Assembly (NCBI RefSeq): GCF_001428505.1
Contig: NZ_LMHU01000001.1
Coordinates: 766,891 to 830,890, forward strand
Direction: 5' to 3'
Origin: Terrabacter sp. Root181
GTDB lineage: Bacteria > Actinomycetota > Actinomycetes > Actinomycetales > Dermatophilaceae
DNA: 64,000 bases
Position numbers and translations under genes: made by a program. Below are positions 9,870 through 19,520 of the stretch, in pieces (the stretch's first letter is position 1; each line of letters starts with the position of its first letter). The notes below the pieces were generated by a model. It was not told the DNA's origin and did not search any database. It worked only from the letters and a program-made list of their open reading frames with translations.

Positions 9870-10342
9870 CGGCGCGCGACCCGGTCGAGCAGGACCATGG
9901 CGTCGATGACGGTGCGGCGCTCGGCCTCGGTGAAGTGGTCGGTGAGGGCCCTCGAGAGCCACTCCTCGCGGGCGGCGCGACTGACGTCGATGCGGCTGCG
10001 CCCGGAGGTCGTGAGGGACACGAGCTGGCGGCGGCCGTCGGTGGGGTCGGGGCGGCGTTCGACGAGGTCGCGCTCCTCGAGGACCGTGAGGGTCGCCGCC
10101 ATCGACTGCGGCCGCACCTGCTCGCCGGCCGCCAGGGCGCTGGCGGTCGCGTCGCCGTCGCCGAGCAGCCGGCTCAGCACGGCGGTCTGGGAGGGGGTGA
10201 GACCGTCGAGCTCGGCGACGTCGCGCAGCCGGCGACGCAGTCGGCTGAAGGTCACCCGGATGTCGTGGGCGGCGCGGCCCGCGGTCGGCGCGATGGCGTG
10301 CGAGCCGTCGGTCGCGACTCGGGTGGTGCTCCTTGATGCCAT
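9866..10342 (-). CDS. MarR-family transcriptional regulator
   Basis: This 158-residue winged-helix dimer has dimerisation helices at both ends and a central HTH: LDGLTPSQTAVLSRLL, ASALAAGEQVRPQSMAATLTVLEERDLVERRPDPTDGRR (recognition helix plus wing DPTDGRRQ). MarR proteins repress a linked efflux gene until a small ligand binds. The stop codon overlaps the start of the MFS gene (ATGA), so the two are translationally coupled. A 10-bp inverted repeat lies just upstream of the ATG and is the obvious autoregulatory operator. With the transporter broken, the regulator may now be without its main target. Confidence 0.9.
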   Translation of the reverse strand: MASRSTTRVATDGSHAIAPTAGRAAHDIRVTFSRLRRRLRDVAELDGLTPSQTAVLSRLLGDGDATASALAAGEQVRPQSMAATLTVLEERDLVERRPDPTDGRRQLVSLTTSGRSRIDVSRAAREEWLSRALTDHFTEAERRTVIDAMVLLDRVARR

Positions 10343-10358
10343 GACCCGACGGTAGAAC

Positions 10359-10392
10359 TCGACAGGTGAAACTGTCCAGTCACACCTGTCGA
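10359..10392. promoter_or_regulatory. Candidate MarR operator
   Basis: TCGACAGGTG and CACCTGTCGA form a perfect 10-bp inverted repeat separated by 14 nt, located 17 nt upstream of the marR start. The spacer contains a smaller partial repeat (GACAG/CTGTC). Placement directly before a MarR-type gene makes autoregulation likely; this is inference from position. Confidence 0.6.
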
Positions 10393-10397
10393 ACTGG

Positions 10398-11657
10398 TCA
10401 CGTGACGCGGGCGAGCAGGATGCGGTCGTCGCCGGCTCCGGGGCTCTGGCGACCGTCGCGGTTGCTCGTCGTCACGAGCAGCGTGTCCGGCCCGACCGTG
10501 AGGACGCTGCGCAGCCGGCCGTAGCGTCCGACGAGGAAGTCCCGGGGAGCCGCCGCGGTCCCCGTGCCGTCGAGGGGGATCCGCCACAGCCGCTGCCCGC
10601 GCAGGGCAGCCATCCACACCGAGCCCTGGGCGATCGCGATGCCGCTCGGGGAGTCCTCGGGGGGGCCCCACTGGGCGACGGGGCCGGTGACCCCGGCCCT
10701 GCTCGTGCGCCCCTCCGTCTGCGGCCAGCCGTAGTTGCGACCCGGCCGGATGAGGTTGAGCTCGTCCTCGCTGTGGTCGCCGAACTCGGAGGCCCAGAGC
10801 CGACCCGCGGCATCCCACGCGATGCCCTGCACGTTGCGGTGCCCGTAGGACCAGACGAGCGTCCCGAAGGGGTTGCCGGGAGCCGGGCGCCCGGCCGTCG
10901 TCATCCGCAGGATCTTGCCGCCCAGCGAGCCCTTGTCCTGGGCCAGCGCCGGTTGCTGCGCCTCGCCGGTCGTCGCATAGAGGTAGCCGTCCGGGCCGAA
11001 CGCGAGACGTCCGCCGTTGTGGTGCACGTTGTGGGGGATGCCCGTGACGAGCACCCGCGGCGTGCCGAGCTGGCGACCGGCCGGTGCTGTCGGGTCCCAG
11101 GGGATGGCGGCGATCCGGTTGTCGCCCGCGGTCGAGTAGTACGCGTACACGAGTCGGTCGTGCGCGAAGGAGGGCGAGACGGCGATGCCGAGCAGGCCCG
11201 CCTCGCCCTGCTGGGCGACGTTCGAGACGACGCCGGGCACGGTGCCCACACGGGTGAGGTGAGAGGCGGCGACGTCGAGCCGGTAGATGCGGAAGCTGTC
11301 GCGGGCCGAGACGAGGACGGTCCCGTCCGGTAACCGGGCCAGGCCCCATGGCACGTCGATCCCGGTGGCGAGCGTGCGCACGACGGTCGCGCTGCCCGTC
11401 GCCCGGCCGGCCCTCGACGTGGGTGCGGGGCTGGCCGGGCCGCTGGACGTCGTCGTCGAGGACGGCGTCGGAGTCGTCGGCGAGGGTGCGCTACTCGTCG
11501 TCGGGCTGGACGGGGGCGCGGAGGTCGTCACCGCTCTGGTCGTGGCGGCGGTGGTCCCGGTCGGCGCCGGCGGGCCCGACGAGCAGGCTGTCGTCGACAG
11601 CCCCGCCAGGCCGAGGACGGTGGCCGCGGCGAGCGCGGTGCGGGTCGTGTGCGGCAT
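10398..11657 (-). CDS. PQQ-type sugar (sorbosone/glucose) dehydrogenase-like lipoprotein
   Basis: This 419-residue exported protein starts MPHTTRTALAAATVLGLAGL, and LSTTACSS is a lipobox, so it should be lipid-anchored outside the membrane. A long Thr/Ser/Pro linker (about residues 30-85) precedes a six-bladed beta-propeller of the glucose/sorbosone dehydrogenase family: DVPWGLARLPDGTVLVS, QQGEAGLLGIAVSPSF, HNVHHNGGRLAFGPDGYLY, GNPFGTLVWSYGHRNVQGIAWD, WASEFGDHSEDELNLI, NYGWPQTEG. Many such proteins bind PQQ; no PQQ biosynthesis genes are in view. The start is set by a GGAGG site 7 nt upstream of the ATG; a longer in-frame extension upstream runs into the dnaK promoter region. Confidence 0.88.
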   Translation of the reverse strand: MPHTTRTALAAATVLGLAGLSTTACSSGPPAPTGTTAATTRAVTTSAPPSSPTTSSAPSPTTPTPSSTTTSSGPASPAPTSRAGRATGSATVVRTLATGIDVPWGLARLPDGTVLVSARDSFRIYRLDVAASHLTRVGTVPGVVSNVAQQGEAGLLGIAVSPSFAHDRLVYAYYSTAGDNRIAAIPWDPTAPAGRQLGTPRVLVTGIPHNVHHNGGRLAFGPDGYLYATTGEAQQPALAQDKGSLGGKILRMTTAGRPAPGNPFGTLVWSYGHRNVQGIAWDAAGRLWASEFGDHSEDELNLIRPGRNYGWPQTEGRTSRAGVTGPVAQWGPPEDSPSGIAIAQGSVWMAALRGQRLWRIPLDGTGTAAAPRDFLVGRYGRLRSVLTVGPDTLLVTTSNRDGRQSPGAGDDRILLARVT

Positions 11658-11780
11658 GAGGCACCTCCGGCCAGCGACGCTAGCGACGGACCCTGTGCGT
11701 GCGCGGGCGCCGGGCTCGGGCGTGCCGGGCCGGTTCGAGATCCGGCCCGGCGTGGCGGGAACAATCCTCGCGACCCCAGA

Positions 11781-11801
11781 GTTGAGTCGGGTGAGCGCAA
11801 G
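11781..11801 (+). promoter_or_regulatory. HAIR-like HspR operator upstream of dnaK
   Basis: GTTGAGT-N7-GCGCAAG matches the HAIR consensus CTTGAGT-N7-ACTCAAG at 11 of 14 arm positions with the correct 7-nt spacer. It lies 115-135 nt upstream of the dnaK ATG. A TTGACA hexamer at 11818-11823 follows and could be the -35 element. HspR, encoded by the fourth gene of this operon, is the expected repressor. The rest of the 11658-11916 gap shows no gene. Confidence 0.7.
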
Positions 11802-11916
11802 ATTTGCGAGTGCGGTTTTGACAATCACGTCGGAGCCGGAGCAGATTGAGCGAGGACCTGTTTCACCAGACCACCAGCAACACCCGGTCTCCACCTAGAT
11901 CATCAAGGAGTCACCC

Positions 11917-13844
<1,928 letters not shown>

Positions 13845-13848
<4 letters not shown>

Positions 13849-14522
13849 CCGAGTCCCCGAAGCACGGCACGTCCGGCGAGCAGCCTGACGTGACCGCATC
13901 GGGCGCGACGGGTGCCGGCGGCGACGCCGCCGGCACCCCGCCGCGGGGCGGTTCGGCCCACGGCGAGCGCCACCACACGTACTACGAGGGCGGTCCGGGC
14001 GCCTCGTCCGAGCCCGGTGGTGAGGACGAGTTCGACCACACCGCAAGCGAGTCCGGCGAGCCCTCGGAGGCCGAGGGCGTCGTCCTCGCCGAGGAGGACA
14101 CCATGGCCGCAACGCTGCTCGCCGACCTGCAGCGACTGCAGGCCGAGTACGTCAACTACAAGAAGCGCGTCGACCGCGACCGCGAGGTCATCCGCCACAC
14201 CGCGGTCGGCAGCGTCGTCGAGTCGCTGCTCCCGGTCCTCGACGACATCCACATGGCCCGCCAGGCCGGCGACCTCGCCGACGGTCCGTTCGCGTCCATC
14301 GCCGACAAGCTCGAGGCGACCCTCGGCCGCTTCGGCGTCGAGCGCGTCGGTGAGGCCGGCCAGGAGTTCGACCCCAACGTGCACGAGGCCCTCATGCACG
14401 TCGAGGCCGAGCTCCCCGAGGGGGCAACGGGCACCACCGTCGTCCAGGTGCTCCAGCCCGGCTACCGCATCGGTGACCGGCTGGTCCGTGCCGCCCGGGT
14501 CTCGGTTGCCGACCCCGCCTGA
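13845..14522 (+). CDS. grpE: Nucleotide exchange factor GrpE
   Basis: This 225-residue protein releases ADP from DnaK. The GTG start overlaps the dnaK stop (GTGA), so translation is coupled. The first 80 or so residues are a low-complexity acidic and Gly-rich extension, longer than in E. coli GrpE. Then come the dimerising coiled coil ([24 protein letters not shown]) and the beta domain ([47 protein letters not shown]), which carry the family signature. Identification is certain from sequence and operon position. Confidence 0.98.
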
Positions 14523-14529
14523 GACGTCC

Positions 14530-14559
14530 GCCGCCGGGCTGCACACGCAGCCCGGCGGC
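14530..14559 (+). repeat. Perfect 13-bp hairpin between grpE and dnaJ
   Basis: GCCGCCGGGCTGC, an ACAC loop, and GCAGCCCGGCGGC form a perfect hairpin 7 nt after the grpE stop and 52 nt before dnaJ. Because the operon continues through it, it is more likely an attenuator or mRNA-processing/stability element than a full terminator. Its 3' arm overlaps one copy of the CGGCATAC octamer (14556-14563). Confidence 0.7.
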
Positions 14560-14611
14560 ATACACGATGATGGGAGCAGCGTGAGAGTCACCGTGAACGA
14601 GGAGGTGCGCC

Positions 14612-15622
14612 ATGGCTAGTCAGGACTGGTTCGAGAAGGACTTCTACGCGATCCTCGGCGTGCCCCAGGACGCCGACGCCGCGACGATCAAGAAGACCTA
14701 CCGCAAGGTCGCGCGCACGATGCACCCCGACCACAACGTCGGCGACGCCAAGGCGGAGGAGCGCTTCAAGGAGGTCGGGGAGGCGTATGCCGTCCTGTCC
14801 GACCCCGAGAAGCGCCGCGAGTACGACGCGATCCGCGCCATGTCGCACGGCGGCGCCCGCTTCACGGCAGGTGGCGCGGGTGGGCAGGGTGCCGGCTTCG
14901 AGGACATCTTCTCCGCCTTCGGCGGAGCGGGGGCTCCCGGCGGCCAGCGCGTGCGCTTCGACACCGGCGGCGCAGGTGGTCAACCCAACCTCGAGGACAT
15001 CCTCGGTCAGATGTTCGGCGGTGGTGCTCCCGGCGCCGGCTACGGCGGCTACGGCGCGCCGGCCGGGCCTCGCCCCGGTGCCGACGTCCAGGCGAGCACG
15101 CGCATCGGCTTCCGCGACGCCGTCGAGGGCTCGACCGTGTCGCTGAGCTCGCCCGACCTCGGCCGCATCAACGCCCGCATCCCCGCCGGGGTGAAGGACG
15201 GCCAGCGGATCCGCCTGCGCGGCAAGGGTCGTCAGGGCGACCCGGGAGCTCCGGCCGGCGACCTCATCCTCACCGTGGCCGTCGACAAGCACCCGGTCTA
15301 CGGGCGCGACGGCGACAACCTCACCCTCGACCTGCCCGTCACGTTCGCGGAGGCGGCGCTCGGTGCGACCGTCGCGGTCCCGACGCTCGACGGCGGCTCG
15401 GTCAAGGTCAAGGTGGCCCCGGGCACGCCGAGCGGACGCGTCCTGCGGCTCAAGGGCCGCGGCGTCAAGCGTGGCGACCACACGGGCGACCTGCTCGCCA
15501 AGGTCCAGGTCGTCGTGCCGCAGCGGCTCACCGACGAGGCGCGCGAGGCCGTCGAGCGGATGGCCGCCGCTGAGAACGGCCACGACCCGCGGGCCGACCT
15601 CTTCCAGCGCGCCCGAGCCTGA
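14612..15622 (+). CDS. dnaJ: DnaJ-type co-chaperone lacking the zinc finger
   Basis: This 336-residue J-protein stimulates the DnaK ATPase and delivers substrates. The J domain (residues about 9-75) has the HPD triad in MHPDHNVGDAKAEERF. A Gly/Phe-rich linker follows (about 85-150), then the two C-terminal beta-barrel domains (GSTVSLSSPDLGRINARIPAGVKDGQRIRLRGKG; TFAEAALGATVAVPTLDG). No cysteine occurs anywhere, so the four CxxCxGxG zinc repeats of class A DnaJ are absent; this is a class B (CbpA-like) protein in the operon position usually held by DnaJ. A GAGGAGG site precedes the ATG by 8 nt. Confidence 0.95.
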   Translation: MASQDWFEKDFYAILGVPQDADAATIKKTYRKVARTMHPDHNVGDAKAEERFKEVGEAYAVLSDPEKRREYDAIRAMSHGGARFTAGGAGGQGAGFEDIFSAFGGAGAPGGQRVRFDTGGAGGQPNLEDILGQMFGGGAPGAGYGGYGAPAGPRPGADVQASTRIGFRDAVEGSTVSLSSPDLGRINARIPAGVKDGQRIRLRGKGRQGDPGAPAGDLILTVAVDKHPVYGRDGDNLTLDLPVTFAEAALGATVAVPTLDGGSVKVKVAPGTPSGRVLRLKGRGVKRGDHTGDLLAKVQVVVPQRLTDEAREAVERMAAAENGHDPRADLFQRARA

Positions 15623-15658
15623 CCACCACCGACGAGACCCGACGGACGGAGGACGACG

Positions 15659-16111
15659 ATGGCCCGCAAGAGCGCCCGCCCCGGTGGGCACGACGACGAC
15701 GCGCCGGTCTTCGTCATCTCCGTCGCGGCCGAGCTGGCGGGCATGCACGCCCAGACGCTCCGGCAGTACGACCGGCTCGGTCTCGTGTCGCCGTCGCGCA
15801 CGCGTGGCGGCGGCCGGCGCTACAGCACGCGCGACGTCGAGCTGCTCCGCGAGGTGCAGCGACTGTCGCACGAGGGTGTCTCACTGGCCGGTATCCAGCG
15901 CATCCTCGACCTCGAGAACCACGTGGCGGCGCTCCGGTCGCGGGTCGAGGAGCTCGCCGCCGAGCTGGCGGCGGCCCAGGCCGCCCTGTCTGCCGGGGCC
16001 CGGGTCTTCGCGGTCGGTCCGCGCGGAGAGGTGGTCGCGGTCCGACCCGGCCAGCGTCCGCCGCGCGCCCCGTCGTCGCAGGCGCTCGTCGTGTGGCGGC
16101 CGGAACGCTAG
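15659..16111 (+). CDS. hspR: Heat-shock repressor HspR (MerR family)
   Basis: This 150-residue MerR-type regulator represses dnaK and clpB by binding HAIR boxes, using DnaK as co-repressor in characterised actinobacteria. The HTH and wing read VFVISVAAELAGMHAQTLRQYDRLGLVSPSRTRGGGRRYSTRDVELL, the hallmark of HspR. A coiled-coil dimerisation helix follows (LDLENHVAALRSRVEELAAELAAAQAAL). The C-terminus is basic. It is last in the operon, 36 nt after dnaJ, with a GGACGGAGGA site before its ATG. Autoregulation is expected from the HAIR box at the operon head. Confidence 0.96.
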   Translation: MARKSARPGGHDDDAPVFVISVAAELAGMHAQTLRQYDRLGLVSPSRTRGGGRRYSTRDVELLREVQRLSHEGVSLAGIQRILDLENHVAALRSRVEELAAELAAAQAALSAGARVFAVGPRGEVVAVRPGQRPPRAPSSQALVVWRPER

Positions 16112-16112
16112 C

Positions 16113-16129
16113 GTCCCGGCTCGCGGGAC
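16113..16129 (+). terminator. Terminator-like hairpin after hspR
   Basis: GTCCCG-GCTCG-CGGGAC is a 6-bp stem with a 5-nt loop immediately after the hspR stop, followed by a C-run. It probably ends the dnaK operon and separates it from the histidine kinase gene. Confidence 0.5.
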
Positions 16130-16143
16130 CCCCCGCGTGTGCC

Positions 16144-16226
16144 ACACTGTGCTCGCCTCAAGCAGACGGGGCGCCGTTGTGGAATGCCGCCGGAGGCAGC
16201 TTCTTGACCCCAGTCCCGGAGGTCGT
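16144..16226 (+). promoter_or_regulatory. Leader of the ANTAR-kinase gene with element shared with the next ANTAR gene
   Basis: ACACTGTGCT at 16144-16153, then CGCCTCAAG, is nearly repeated upstream of the next ANTAR gene at 19466. Downstream, TGCC-GCCGGA-GGCA (16185-16198) can form a small stem with a 6-nt loop. GACCCC at 16206-16211 can pair with the Shine-Dalgarno region GGAGGTC (16218-16224), with one bulged A and a 6-nt loop. ANTAR domains bind pairs of hexanucleotide-loop stems in nascent RNA, so an RNA role is possible; the loops here do not clearly match the published A1/G4 pattern. Confidence 0.4.
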
Positions 16227-19200
16227 GTGACCCCGCACCACCCGGAGGGCGCCCTCTTCGGCGCCCCCATGACGAACCCGCACGGCGTGCCGCCGCGTCA
16301 GGGCGAGATGCTCGCCCTGTTGCGCCGCACCGACTGGTCGGCGACACCGCTCGGCCCGGTCGAGACGTGGCCGGCCAGCCTGCGCATCCTCGTGGACGTG
16401 TGCCTGTCGTCGCGCTTCCCCATGCTCGTGTGCTGGGGTCCCGACCTCGACATGGTCTACAACGACGGCTACCGCACCCTCCTCGGCGAGAGCAAGCACC
16501 CCGACGCGTGGGGCCGGCCGGTGCGTGAGGTGTGGCCGGAGGTGTGGGACGTCATCGGACCGATGTTCGAGGGCGTCACCACGGGTGGCCCCGCCACGTG
16601 GGTCGAGGACGAGCTGCTCGTCGTCGACCGTGCCGGCTACCTCGAGGAGGCCTACTTCACGTGGTCCTACGGCGCCATCCACGACGAGGCCGGAGCCGTC
16701 GTGGGTGTGCTCAACGTCGCGACCGAGACCACCACGAAGGTGCTCGCCGAGCGTCGTGCCGACGTCTCGGCCCGTCTCGTCGCCGCGCTGGCCGACGCCG
16801 AGGACTCCGAGGACGTACGCCGTCGCGCCCTCGACGTGCTGGGTGCCGACAGCCACGACCACCTCGCGAGCGACCTCCGCTGGGCTGCACCCGGTGACGC
16901 GCTGCCGACGGTCGACGACGAGGGCCGCCCGGTCCGGGTCGTCCCCGTCGTCGAGCCCGGCCTGCTCGAGCCCACGGCACACCTGCTGCTCACCGAGAAC
17001 CCCCGTCAGCCGTGGGACGCGACGCTCCAGGTCTATGCCGAGCTGTGCGCCTCCCACGTCGCGATGGCCCTGAGCGGTATCCGCCGCCTCCAGGACGAGC
17101 GCGACCGCGCCGAGGCCCTGGCCGAGCTCGACGTGGCCAAGTCCGACTTCTTCGCGAACGTCAGCCACGAGCTGCGCACGCCGCTGACCCTCATCGCCGG
17201 CCCGGTGCAGGACGCCCTCGCCGCCGACGGCCTGGACCCCGAGCAGCGCCAGCGCTTCGAGCTGATCCGCCGCAACACCGACCGCCTCGCGGGCCTCGTC
17301 GACCGCATCCTCGACCTCACCCGGGTCGAGGCCGGGGCGGTCGAGCCGCACTGGGTCCCGGCCGACGTCGAGGAGCTGACGACCGGCATCGCCGCGAACT
17401 TCCGCCCGGCCATCGAGCGCACGGGACTCGCGTTCGAGGTGGTCTGCGACGACCTCGACCACGAGGCCTACGTCGACGTCGACATGTTCGAGCGCATCGT
17501 GCTCAACCTGCTCTCGAACGCCCTGAAGTTCACCGCGCGCGGCCGGATCTCGCTCCACCTGGGCGGCGACGAGCACGGGTACGCCGTGTCGGTCACCGAC
17601 ACGGGCATCGGCATCGCCGAGAAGGACCTCGACCTCGTCTTCGACCGGTTCCGGCAGCTCGACCGCGGTGACGACCGGCGGTCGCGCGAGGGCGCCGGCA
17701 TCGGCCTGTCGCTCGTGCGCCAGCTCGTCGACCTGCTGGGGGGCCGGGTCGCCGTGCAGTCGCGGCAGGGCCAGGGCAGCACCTTCACCGTGTCGTTCCC
17801 GTGGGGCCGGGCGGCCGAGCGTGCCGCGTCGCGCCCGTCGATCACGCCGCGCTCGGCCGAGTCCTTCATCCACGAGGCGAGCAGCTGGGTCGTGCGCGAC
17901 GAGGTCGCGGCGGAGGTGCAGCCCGCCACCGACGGTGCGACGTACCTCCCCGGCCCGGCGTCACCGACCCCGAGGGGCGGCGACGTGCGACCGACGCTCC
18001 TCGTCGTCGAGGACAACCACGACATGCGCGACTACATCGCGCGCCACTGCGTCGTCGACTTCGACGTCGTGTCGGTGCGCGACGGGGTCGAGGCCCTCGA
18101 CCACCTCCGCACCCGGCGCCCGTCGATCGTCCTCGCCGACGTCATGATGCCGCGGATGGACGGCCTCACGCTCGTGCGCGAGATCCGCGCCGACCCGGGT
18201 CTGCGGGACCTGCCGGTCGTCCTGCTCTCCGCGCGTGCGGGCGTCGAGGCCAGCACGACCGGGCTGCTCGAGGGCGCCGACGACTACGTCGTCAAGCCCT
18301 TCCAGCCGCAGGAGCTCCGCGCGCGCCTCGCCGCCAACCTCGTGCGCGCTCGGTCGCGCTCGCGCGACGCCGCCTGGCTGCGGGCCATCCTCGGCGCCAT
18401 CCAGGAACCGTTCGTCGTCGTCGACGGCGAGGGTCTCGTCATCCAGGTCAACGACGTGTTCACGCGGACGTTCGGCTGGTCCCTCGCGGACGGCCCGCTC
18501 GTGCCGCCCTACCCGTGGTGGGTCCCCGAGTCGGAGTCGTCCGACGAGCGTCGCCAGCACCAGCGACGGATGGAGCTGCTCCAGTCCGGACGACCTGTCG
18601 AGGACGACCGCTACCGCATCCTGCGCCGTGGTGGCGGCGAGGCGTGGGTTCACGTCCGGTCGGCGAGCGTGCCCGGCACGGCCGAGCACGACGGCTTCGT
18701 CATCGTCGTCGTCCGCGACGAGACGCGCGAGCGCGAGTCCCGGATGCGGCGCGAGCTCGCGGCCCGGATCGCCGTCGACCTCGCCGTCGCCGAGGAGCTC
18801 GACCAGGTCCTCGCCACGGCCGTCACCGGCTTCACCGTGCTCTTCGACGGTGCGGTCACGCTGCGCGTCTCGCCGACGAAGGGGGAGCCGGTCGTGCTGT
18901 CCCCGCGCGGACGCGTGGCGGTCGGCGACCTCGACCCGGGCGTACGCCAGGGGCTCGAGTCCTCGCCGCACCGGCACGACGTGCTCGTCGGCGACAAGCG
19001 AGAGGGCCTGCTGCTCCTCCCGACGGTGCACGAGTCCGACTGTCGCGCCTGGGTCCAGTTCGACGAGCCTCGGCTCGTCTCGAGCGACGAGCTCATCGTC
19101 GGCGACCTGCTCGCGCAGTCGCTCGGCCAGGCCGTCGACCGCGTGGTCGCGCAGCGGGCCCGCGCGCAGAAGGAGCACCAGCTCGAGCAGGCCATCGAGA

Positions 19201-19367
19201 GCCACCGGCTCATCGGCCACGCCGTCGGTGTCCTCATCGAGCGCCACCGGATCACGGCGACGCAGAGCTTCGAGATGCTGAGGCAGGCCTCGCTCAACCG
19301 CAACATCAAGCTGCGCGAGCTCGCGGCCCGGGTCGTCGAGAGCGGGCAGGACCCGGACCAGGCCTGA
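16227..19367 (+). CDS. Hybrid sensor histidine kinase / response regulator with C-terminal ANTAR RNA-binding domain
   Basis: This 1046-residue cytoplasmic protein has no membrane segments. Order: a PAS-like sensor (about 28-165, TPLGPVETWPASLR, FPMLVCWGPDLDMVYNDGY), a GAF-like stretch, HisKA with the phospho-acceptor H314 in FFANVSHELRTPLTL, an HATPase with D458 in DTGIGIAEKD and GAGIGLSLV, a receiver with D638 in VLADVMMPRMDGL and the KP pair, a second PAS (IQEPFVVVDGEGLVIQVND), a GAF-like region, and an ANTAR domain at 985-1046 (ESHRLIGHAVGVLIERHRI). The GTG start has GGAGG 4 nt upstream; ATG at 16269 has none. Phosphorelay to the receiver could gate RNA binding by the tail. The last 270 residues are paralogous to the next gene. 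Confidence 0.92.
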   Translation: MTPHHPEGALFGAPMTNPHGVPPRQGEMLALLRRTDWSATPLGPVETWPASLRILVDVCLSSRFPMLVCWGPDLDMVYNDGYRTLLGESKHPDAWGRPVREVWPEVWDVIGPMFEGVTTGGPATWVEDELLVVDRAGYLEEAYFTWSYGAIHDEAGAVVGVLNVATETTTKVLAERRADVSARLVAALADAEDSEDVRRRALDVLGADSHDHLASDLRWAAPGDALPTVDDEGRPVRVVPVVEPGLLEPTAHLLLTENPRQPWDATLQVYAELCASHVAMALSGIRRLQDERDRAEALAELDVAKSDFFANVSHELRTPLTLIAGPVQDALAADGLDPEQRQRFELIRRNTDRLAGLVDRILDLTRVEAGAVEPHWVPADVEELTTGIAANFRPAIERTGLAFEVVCDDLDHEAYVDVDMFERIVLNLLSNALKFTARGRISLHLGGDEHGYAVSVTDTGIGIAEKDLDLVFDRFRQLDRGDDRRSREGAGIGLSLVRQLVDLLGGRVAVQSRQGQGSTFTVSFPWGRAAERAASRPSITPRSAESFIHEASSWVVRDEVAAEVQPATDGATYLPGPASPTPRGGDVRPTLLVVEDNHDMRDYIARHCVVDFDVVSVRDGVEALDHLRTRRPSIVLADVMMPRMDGLTLVREIRADPGLRDLPVVLLSARAGVEASTTGLLEGADDYVVKPFQPQELRARLAANLVRARSRSRDAAWLRAILGAIQEPFVVVDGEGLVIQVNDVFTRTFGWSLADGPLVPPYPWWVPESESSDERRQHQRRMELLQSGRPVEDDRYRILRRGGGEAWVHVRSASVPGTAEHDGFVIVVVRDETRERESRMRRELAARIAVDLAVAEELDQVLATAVTGFTVLFDGAVTLRVSPTKGEPVVLSPRGRVAVGDLDPGVRQGLESSPHRHDVLVGDKREGLLLLPTVHESDCRAWVQFDEPRLVSSDELIVGDLLAQSLGQAVDRVVAQRARAQKEHQLEQAIESHRLIGHAVGVLIERHRITATQSFEMLRQASLNRNIKLRELAARVVESGQDPDQA

Positions 19368-19465
19368 CCGCCTCTGTCGCGTGCGTGCGGCCTTGTGCCG
19401 CGCGGGAATTGGCCGTGCCTCAATTTGGTCGTGTCGTGTTTTGTCCGGCGGCGTGGCGGGATGCA

Positions 19466-19520
19466 ACACTGTGCTGCCTCCAAGTTCGCGGGCCTTCCCA
19501 CGCATACCCTGGAGGCCCCG
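19466..19520 (+). promoter_or_regulatory. Leader of the stand-alone ANTAR gene with possible RBS-masking hairpin
   Basis: ACACTGTGCT (19466-19475) repeats the element before the kinase gene. Directly after it, GCCTCCA (19476-19482) can pair with TGGAGGC (19510-19516), which contains the GGAGG ribosome site. A competing pairing, GGGCCT (19490-19495) with AGGCCC (19513-19518), covers the same site. Both would mask translation initiation. Transcription-start data are needed to know whether this is in the mRNA. Confidence 0.4.
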
